Part shown: positions 5,722-10,065 of the stretch, in pieces
Layout of the letters: each line of letters opens with the position of its first letter
Numbering within the stretch: the first letter of the stretch is position 1
From: Aquisalimonas sp.
GTDB taxonomy: Bacteria; Pseudomonadota; Gammaproteobacteria; Nitrococcales; Aquisalimonadaceae
Direction: 5' to 3'
Length of the DNA stretch: 10,065 bases
NCBI GenBank assembly: GCA_007127625.1
Contig: SKYZ01000135.1
Span: forward strand, 1 to 10,065
Notes under the pieces: model-generated
Database searches by the model: none
What the model saw: the letters and a program-made list of their open reading frames with translations, nothing else
What the model was told of the DNA's origin: nothing
Translations under genes and position numbers: made by a program

Positions 5722-7086
5722 ATGGCAAACGGGCATTTTCTCAACGATCTTTTGACGACCCTGACCCGCCGTTACGCGAACCGGGCACGGTCGACCCAGG
5801 GCGAACCGGGACATCGGGCGGCCCATCTTCTTGACCAGTGCGATCAACTGCTGGCAAGCGACAGCGAAGTCTCCAACCTTGCCCAGGCCCGCGACGCGCT
5901 GGCGGTATACGACCAGTTCGAGGACGCCGAGAAGAAGACCTTCTTCCAGGGGCTCGCCGAACGCTATGCGCCCGATCCGCAGGCGGTGACCGCGGCCTGT
6001 GAGCGCTACACGGCGACACCGGACAGCGCCACCGCCCAGGCCCTGCACCAGGCCAGCCGCTCACCCCGCCAGGAACTGCTCAGGCGGCTGAACACCCCGC
6101 CCGGTCACACCTTTTCACTCGTACGCATGCGCGCCGACCTGCAGCGATTCGCCCGTGATGAGCCGGAACTTGATGCGGTGGATGCCGATTTCATGGATCT
6201 GTTCCGTTCCTGGTTCAACCGCGGCTTCCTGGTCATGCAGCGCATCGACTGGAACGCGCCTGCCAACGTGCTCGAGAAGATCATCGCCTACGAGGCCGTG
6301 CACACCATCCAGAGCTGGGCTGACCTCCGGCGCCGCGTGGCGCCTGCCGACCGTCGCTGTTTCGGTTTCTTCCACCCTGCCACCGGTGACGAGCCGCTGA
6401 TTTTCGTGCAGGTCGCACTCACCAAGGGCCTCCCGGAGCAGGTACAAACCATCCTGCGGGGCGAGGAAACCGACGCCCATGCGCTGGAAAACCCGGACAC
6501 CGCCGACACGGCAACCTTTTTCAGCATCAGCAACTGCCAGAGCGGTCTCCGCGGCATCTCCTTCGGCAACTTCCTGATCAAGCAAGTGGTGGAGGAGCTG
6601 CGCCAGGAGCTGCCCAATCTCAAGCACTTCGTCACGCTCTCACCCATTCCCGGCTTTGCCCGGTGGCTCGATGAGCAACGACAGGCGGAGCCCCGGCTGC
6701 TTGACGAACAGCAACAGCGCGCGGCCGAGCTACTCCAGCCCCAGGACGGCCCCGACGCCCTGATCGCCCACGAAAAGGACGTCCGCCAGCCGTTGCTGCG
6801 ACTGGCGGCCCGGTATCTGGTCAAGGAGAAAAATGCCGCCGGTCTGCCCGTGAACCCGGTAAGCCGCTTCCACCTGGGCAACGGCGCCGAGGTTCACCGC
6901 ATCAACTGGATGGCCGACACCTCCGACAACGGTCTGCACCAGAGCCACGGGCTCATGGTGAACTACCTCTACCGGCTCGAGGACATCGAACGGAACCACG
7001 AAGGGTACGCCACCGGGGGCAAGGTGGCGCACTCACGGGAGATCCAGAAGCTTCTCCGGCAATCGAAAACGGCCACGCCGGTCTAA
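5722..7086 (+). CDS. malonyl-CoA decarboxylase
   Basis: This 454-aa cytoplasmic enzyme converts malonyl-CoA to acetyl-CoA and CO2. The N-terminal half is helical (the regulatory/oligomerisation domain of the family). The C-terminal half is the GNAT-like catalytic domain with conserved blocks GISFGNFLIKQVVEEL, FVTLSPIPGF (Ser307), F-HLGNGA (His384), NWMADTSDNGLHQSHG and MVNYLYRL. A Ser and a His in the SPIPGF and HxGNG motifs are thought to be catalytic in characterised homologues. Length is normal for bacterial members. The start ATG has CAGG close upstream and gives the expected N-terminal helix. No malonyl-CoA synthetase or malonate transporter gene is in the window, so it may serve to drain malonyl-CoA or assist odd-chain or malonate metabolism. 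It stands alone, divergent from DUF3581 and followed by a long gap. Confidence 0.92.
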   Translation: MANGHFLNDLLTTLTRRYANRARSTQGEPGHRAAHLLDQCDQLLASDSEVSNLAQARDALAVYDQFEDAEKKTFFQGLAERYAPDPQAVTAACERYTATPDSATAQALHQASRSPRQELLRRLNTPPGHTFSLVRMRADLQRFARDEPELDAVDADFMDLFRSWFNRGFLVMQRIDWNAPANVLEKIIAYEAVHTIQSWADLRRRVAPADRRCFGFFHPATGDEPLIFVQVALTKGLPEQVQTILRGEETDAHALENPDTADTATFFSISNCQSGLRGISFGNFLIKQVVEELRQELPNLKHFVTLSPIPGFARWLDEQRQAEPRLLDEQQQRAAELLQPQDGPDALIAHEKDVRQPLLRLAARYLVKEKNAAGLPVNPVSRFHLGNGAEVHRINWMADTSDNGLHQSHGLMVNYLYRLEDIERNHEGYATGGKVAHSREIQKLLRQSKTATPV

Positions 7087-7087
7087 C

Positions 7088-7136
7088 CAACGCCGGATTC
7101 TCGATGACGTCCAGGCGTTGTTCTCCGGTATCCGGC
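7088..7136. terminator. overlapping inverted repeats after malonyl-CoA decarboxylase
   Basis: CAACGCC (7088-7094) can pair with GGCGTTG (7114-7120), and alternatively GCCGGAT (7092-7098) with ATCCGGC (7130-7136). The two stems share bases and exclude each other. They begin one base after the TAA. There is no following T-run, so transcription termination is only a positional guess. Confidence 0.35.
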
Positions 7137-7433
7137 AACCTCCCGGTTCTCCTCAAGGGTTTCTCCCGCTCCGTGGCAGCAGCTACGAGAGCGCGCCATC
7201 GGGGCACCCGCTGATCAGTCGCGTAGGACCGGGGCGCAACCGCACCCGGCGCTGGCGCCCGGAAGGTCGAATGCGAGCACTGAGCATCTGGTTTCGATTC
7301 TCCCTCGTCGACACGCCTTGCACCAATGCGCCTGCCCAACAGGCAAGACGCCCGCAATCGGGCGCAAGATAATTCCACTCCCCTGCAAGAAACTCCAAGC
7401 GCAAACCGGCCCACTCGCCCAATCTCTTATGTG
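7137..7433. other. long intergenic stretch with a hairpin cluster, no supported gene
   Basis: This stretch is part of the 420-bp gap between malonyl-CoA decarboxylase and the pilin gene. Open frames here lack family features or ribosome sites. Two tight hairpins lie side by side: GCCTG (7330-7334) / CAGGC (7340-7344) with a 5-nt loop, and CGCCCG (7349-7354) / CGGGCG (7359-7364) with a 4-nt loop. They are embedded between CTTGC (7317-7321) and GCAAG copies (7343-7347 and 7364-7368). GATAAT at 7368-7373 could be a -10 element but has no clear -35. The pilus operon promoter should lie in this gap, but I cannot place it. Confidence 0.4.
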
Positions 7434-7486
7434 AGGGGGAAACCCCTTGGGCTTTAACCACCAAAGCCGGACCGTCGGTGGCCGGC
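7434..7486 (+). promoter_or_regulatory. structured 5' leader of the Flp pilin gene (three hairpins)
   Basis: Three potential RNA hairpins follow one another just before the pilin. H1 is AGGGG (7434-7438), GAAA loop, CCCCT (7443-7447), a GNRA tetraloop. H2 is GGCTTT (7450-7455) / AAAGCC (7463-7468) with a 7-nt loop. H3 is GCCGG (7466-7470) / CCGGC (7482-7486) around an ACC/GGT inner stem. H2 and H3 share GCC and compete. The SD GGAAGGAGG starts five bases after H3. No known riboswitch consensus fits well; GEMM (c-di-GMP) was considered and not supported. Confidence 0.4.
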
Positions 7487-7506
7487 ACGGGAAGGAGGCG
7501 AGAGAG

Positions 7507-7692
7507 ATGAACCGTTTGACTGCAGAACTGAAGCGTTTCGTGCGCGAGGAAGAAGGTCTCGAAATGGTGGAGTACGCGGTGGTTGGCGGGCTGCTGATTG
7601 CTGCGGGCGCGGCCGTGTGGACAGCACTCGGGGAAAATGTGACGCAAATCATAAATGAAATTATCGCAACGATGGGGGGGACGCCGGCGTAG
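7507..7692 (+). CDS. flp: Flp-family type IVb major pilin (Tad pilus)
   Basis: This 61-aa prepilin has a basic, acidic-ended leader, MNRLTAELKRFVREEEG, then the canonical Flp processing motif G17|LEMVEY, with Glu+5 and Tyr+6 of the mature chain. A hydrophobic helix of about 20 residues follows (AVVGGLLIAAGAAVW). Cleavage after G17 by a TadV/CpaA peptidase gives a mature pilin of 44 aa that is assembled into adhesive Flp fibrils. The SD GGAAGGAGG, eight bases before the ATG, is among the strongest in the window, as expected for a major structural subunit. The prepilin peptidase gene lies 80 bp downstream in the same operon. It is intact and of usual length. Confidence 0.95.
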   Translation: MNRLTAELKRFVREEEGLEMVEYAVVGGLLIAAGAAVWTALGENVTQIINEIIATMGGTPA

Positions 7693-7705
7693 GCGGAATC
7701 TGCCG

Positions 7706-7740
7706 CGGAGGGGCACGGGCGTAGGGCCTGGGCCTCTCCG
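7706..7740 (+). terminator. hairpin between pilin and prepilin peptidase genes, probable attenuator or processing site
   Basis: CGGAGGGGC (7706-7714) pairs with GCCTCTCCG (7732-7740) over nine positions with one G-U wobble and a 17-nt loop. There is no U-run after it, so complete termination is unlikely. Its place directly after a highly expressed pilin gene suggests partial termination or 3'-end protection, which would keep pilin mRNA in excess over assembly genes. Confidence 0.5.
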
Positions 7741-7772
7741 AATCTCGACTTCTCAATGGGGATAAAGAGCCG

Positions 7773-8348
7773 ATGGCCGTCCAGCTACAAGGTATCCAGG
7801 TACTGTTGCCCACCCTGTTACTCGCGGCGGTCTGGGTGGCGACTGCCCTTGACTTTCACCAACGACGGATCCCGAACCGGCTGACCGTAAATGCTGCAAT
7901 CCTGGGTATCGTGCTGCAATCGCTGATCGGCGGGCCCAGCGGGCTGCTGGCCGCGCTCGGCGGACTCGGCGTCGGCCTGGCGATCCTTCTACCGGGTTAC
8001 GCCGTGCGCACCACCGGTGCGGGCGACGTCAAGCTCATGGCGGCCGCCGGGACATTTCTCGGGCCCTTCTGGGCCCTGGTCGCGGGGCTGGCAAGCATGG
8101 TGATCGGTGCTCTGGTCGCGGTGCTGTTCGCCGCGTCCACGATCGTTTCACGCACTCCTAAGGCACCGTGGCAACGCTACGGCTTGATGCTGAGGACTCT
8201 CGTCAGCACGGGCCGCGTGTCGTACATCGCGCCGGCGGACGGCGAAGTCATGGGCCAGCGCTTTCCCTTTGCCGTCTCCATCGCCCTGGGAACCACGGCG
8301 ACCCTGGCCCTGTGGTGGCCCTCGCTGGCCGCCCAGTGGGCAGGCTGA
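7773..8348 (+). CDS. tadV: A24-family prepilin peptidase, TadV/CpaA type
   Basis: This 191-aa polytopic membrane aspartic protease has both catalytic aspartates of the A24 family: D27 in TALDFHQRRIPN and D85 in the GxGD motif (GAGDVKLM). It lacks the N-terminal methylase/zinc-binding domain of PilD-type enzymes, which is normal for the short TadV/CpaA group that processes Flp pilin and TadE/TadF pseudopilins. About six hydrophobic segments are visible. The C-terminal motif RFPFAVSIALG is typical. The start ATG at 7773 has only a weak purine-rich site (AAAGAG) close by. It lies 80 bp after the pilin gene and 14 bp before the AAA+ ATPase gene, so it belongs to the tad operon. Confidence 0.92.
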   Translation: MAVQLQGIQVLLPTLLLAAVWVATALDFHQRRIPNRLTVNAAILGIVLQSLIGGPSGLLAALGGLGVGLAILLPGYAVRTTGAGDVKLMAAAGTFLGPFWALVAGLASMVIGALVAVLFAASTIVSRTPKAPWQRYGLMLRTLVSTGRVSYIAPADGEVMGQRFPFAVSIALGTTATLALWWPSLAAQWAG

Positions 8349-8362
8349 TCACGGAGGACGCC

Positions 8363-9721
8363 ATGAACGAAACCGACCGCCTCCTAGACACCAACCTCCC
8401 CGGGGAGAACGAACCCAGCTCCGGGACTGTATCGGCGGGTCCGCGGGCGCCCCGCCCCCGCACCGTGGAAGAGACCGGGCTGTCGGCGATCTACCTGGCG
8501 GACCTGGTGTCCAAGCACCTGTTCGAGAACGGCGTGCTGGACCTGCGCGACCTCACCCGGCGCACGGCCTTGGCCGGCGGGCTGCTGGACGAGATCTTCG
8601 CATCCCTGCGCGCCGACGGCCGTGCCGAGGTCCGCGGCGCCCACCCGGAGAGCGGGGTGCTGCGTTTCGGGCTGACGGATCGCGGGCGCACCGCGGCCCT
8701 GGAGGCGTTCGGCCGGGACGGTTATGTCGGCCCGGCGCCGGTGCCGCTGGAGCAGTACACACGCACGGTGACGCAGCAAACGCTGAGCGCCCACCGGGTC
8801 AACCGCAGCACCATTCGTGCGGTATTCGCGGACACGGTGATCCGGCCGGCGCTGCTGGACCAGCTGGGCCCGGCCCTGCACTCCGGGCGGGCCATGTTCA
8901 TCTACGGCGCCGCCGGCACCGGCAAGAGTTTCATCGCGCGCCGGCTCGCTCGGCTGCTGACCGGCGACGTGCTGGTCCCCCACGCCATTCTGGTGGCCGG
9001 CAAGGCCATGAAATGCTTCGACCCGGGGGTTCACCTGCCCCTGGACGACGAGGAACCCGTGTCCGCGCTGCAGTACCAGCAGGGCGACGATCCCCGCTAC
9101 GTCCGTTGCCAGCGTCCGGTGGTGGTGACCGGGGGCGAACTGACCCTGGACATGCTGGAAGTGCAGTACGACGAGGCCACCCGGGTGCACCACGCGCCCG
9201 TCCAGCTGCGGGCCAACAACGGCATGATGATCATCGACGATCTGGGCCGCCAGCGCATCGACCCCCTGGCCCTGTTCAACCGCTGGATCGTGCCCCTGGA
9301 AGAGCGCCGCGATTTCCTGACCCTGCGCAACGGGCAGCACTTCCAGATTCCCTTCGACGTGGCCCTGGTGTTCTCCACCAACCGCAACCCCCTGGACCTG
9401 GCGGACGAGGCCTTCCTGCGCCGTATCGGCTACAAGATCCGCTTCGATCCCCTGGACCAGGCCGACTACCTGGCGCTCTGGGAGCAGGAGTGCCGGCGGC
9501 GGGGCATCGAACACGATCCGGCGCTGGCCCGCTTCGTCGTGGACGAACTGCACCGGGAGCGCGGGGTGGCGCTGCTGCCCTGCCATCCGCGCGACCTGCT
9601 GGATCTGGCCCAGGACTACCTGCATTACATGGACGAGGACACGCTTTCCAGGGACGCCCTGCGCTGGGCCTGGGAGAGCTATTTCGTGGGGCTCGATGAG
9701 CCCGTGGAGGTGCGGTCATGA
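8363..9721 (+). CDS. winged-helix AAA+ ATPase encoded within the tad operon
   Basis: The product is a 452-aa cytoplasmic protein. Residues 1-35 are polar and Pro/Ser-rich, probably disordered. Residues about 38-115 look like a winged-helix domain (TGLSAIYLADLV...LTDRGRTAALEAF). The AAA+ module follows, with Walker A G182-AAGTG-K188-S189, Walker B MMIIDDLGR (D292, D293) and sensor 1 STNRNP (N340). LRRIGYKIRFDPL may hold the arginine finger. A long insert between Walker A and B contains two Cys (KCF and RCQ). It resembles MoxR/Mg-chelatase-like remodelling ATPases rather than the TadA secretion ATPase or the MinD-like TadZ. The SD GGAGG is five bases from the ATG, and the stop overlaps the cpaB start as ATGA, so it is firmly in the operon. 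Its job in pilus assembly is unknown to me. Regulation or complex remodelling is a guess. Confidence 0.75.
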   Translation: MNETDRLLDTNLPGENEPSSGTVSAGPRAPRPRTVEETGLSAIYLADLVSKHLFENGVLDLRDLTRRTALAGGLLDEIFASLRADGRAEVRGAHPESGVLRFGLTDRGRTAALEAFGRDGYVGPAPVPLEQYTRTVTQQTLSAHRVNRSTIRAVFADTVIRPALLDQLGPALHSGRAMFIYGAAGTGKSFIARRLARLLTGDVLVPHAILVAGKAMKCFDPGVHLPLDDEEPVSALQYQQGDDPRYVRCQRPVVVTGGELTLDMLEVQYDEATRVHHAPVQLRANNGMMIIDDLGRQRIDPLALFNRWIVPLEERRDFLTLRNGQHFQIPFDVALVFSTNRNPLDLADEAFLRRIGYKIRFDPLDQADYLALWEQECRRRGIEHDPALARFVVDELHRERGVALLPCHPRDLLDLAQDYLHYMDEDTLSRDALRWAWESYFVGLDEPVEVRS

Positions 9722-10065
9722 GAAAGAGTGCCGTGGTACTGATGCTGGGCATCTCGCTGTTGCTGGCCATGGGCGCGGCGTTGCTCGCCATGAACTGGCT
9801 GGGCGAGCGCGTGGCCGACGACGAGGCGGACACCGACTCCGGCGTGGTGGTGGCGGAGCGGCAGATTCCCTTCGGCGAGAAGCTGGAGCGCGCGGACCTG
9901 CGCCTCATGGAACTGCCACCCCATGCCATTCCCCCGGTCAGCTTCGACGACCCCGAGGAGGTGGTCGGACGGGTGGCGTCCCAGTCCATTTTCGCCGGGG
10001 AGATCATCCTGCGCGACCGTGTTCCCGAGCACCTGGGCGGCAGCGCCCTGGCGGCCGTACTGGAG
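9718..10065 (+). CDS. cpaB: CpaB/RcpC Flp pilus assembly protein, N-terminal part
   Basis: 116 codons are visible and the frame runs off the window end. The protein opens with a basic start and one hydrophobic segment (about residues 5-26, VVLMLGISLLLAMGAALLA), which serves as an uncleaved anchor or signal. An SAF-type domain follows, with VVVAERQIPFGEKLERADLR and VVGRVASQSIFAGEIILRDR, the standard CpaB/RcpC pattern. CpaB proteins sit in the periplasm with the RcpA/CpaC secretin and support Flp pilus assembly. The ATG overlaps the ATPase stop (ATGA). The secretin, TadZ, TadA, TadB and TadC genes are expected downstream, outside the window. Confidence 0.9.
   Translation, partial: MRKSAVVLMLGISLLLAMGAALLAMNWLGERVADDEADTDSGVVVAERQIPFGEKLERADLRLMELPPHAIPPVSFDDPEEVVGRVASQSIFAGEIILRDRVPEHLGGSALAAVLE

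Noticed and set aside
7118..7372. 84-aa plus-strand frame in the gap before flp
   Set aside because: No ribosome site, biased Arg/Pro composition and overlap with the hairpin cluster. Not supported as a gene.
7434..7486. GEMM (c-di-GMP-I) riboswitch before flp
   Set aside because: A GAAA loop and a CAAAGCC word are present, but the conserved joining sequences and the spacing and pairing of the second stem do not fit the GEMM consensus I know.
8384..9625. 413-aa antisense frame across the ATPase gene
   Set aside because: Typical reverse-strand shadow of a high-GC gene, with no start signal and no domain pattern.
8269..9699. 476-aa plus-strand frame inside the AAA+ ATPase region
   Set aside because: Composed mainly of Gly, Pro, Arg and Ala. 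The overlapping frame from 8363 has Walker A, Walker B and sensor motifs and a good SD.
1..10065. CRISPR array, tRNA, rRNA, insertion sequence or prophage attachment site
   Set aside because: I saw no regularly spaced direct repeats, no cloverleaf-like segments, no transposase frames and no flanking duplications in the window.

Overview
The window looks like a GC-rich gammaproteobacterial chromosome. The evidence is dense GC-rich coding with strong Shine-Dalgarno sites, and gammaproteobacterial-type families such as DUF3581, a PagL-like outer-membrane enzyme, a TIGR02450 Trp-rich protein and a YbhB-type PEBP. A halophilic or alkaliphilic relative of Ectothiorhodospiraceae is my guess, but no marker gene here settles it.

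Layout. Positions 1-285 hold the C-terminus of an acyl-CoA carboxylase carboxyltransferase subunit. It converges on a PagL-like lipid A deacylase (305-856, minus) over a hairpin that touches both stop codons. Two more minus-strand genes follow: a DUF3775 protein (973-1362) and a GNAT acetyltransferase (1439-2035, probable TTG start). A short plus-strand group carries a double-hotdog acyl-CoA thioesterase (2181-2990), a small Trp-rich protein (2993-3208) and a YbhB/PEBP protein (3291-3770). A perfect 12-bp inverted repeat separates that group from a minus-strand HX4DH-type metal transporter (3825-4499).

The most unusual part is 4560-4800. A perfect 19-bp palindrome (4610-4628) matches the gammaproteobacterial Zur operator core and lies upstream of the transporter. 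Abutting it is the N-terminal stub of a COG0523/CobW GTPase (start at 4793), which keeps its P-loop, then loses family similarity and stops inside the palindrome. The stub overlaps the end of a DUF3581 gene (4790-5497, minus). This looks like a decayed or rearranged zinc-homeostasis locus in which a transporter remains under a Zur-like site.

A malonyl-CoA decarboxylase gene (5722-7086) is divergent from the DUF3581 gene. The 420-bp gap after it contains several hairpins and leads into the start of a Tad/Flp pilus operon: Flp pilin (7507-7692), TadV/CpaA-type prepilin peptidase (7773-8348), a winged-helix/AAA+ ATPase (8363-9721) and the start of CpaB/RcpC (9718 to the window end). The AAA+ ATPase is not one of the standard Tad components (TadA is the assembly motor, TadZ the localisation factor), yet it overlaps cpaB by ATGA. 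It is the best candidate here for an uncharacterised component of a known system.

Functionally, the carboxyltransferase, thioesterase and malonyl-CoA decarboxylase all act on acyl-CoA thioesters, but they are not arranged as one operon and need not form a pathway.
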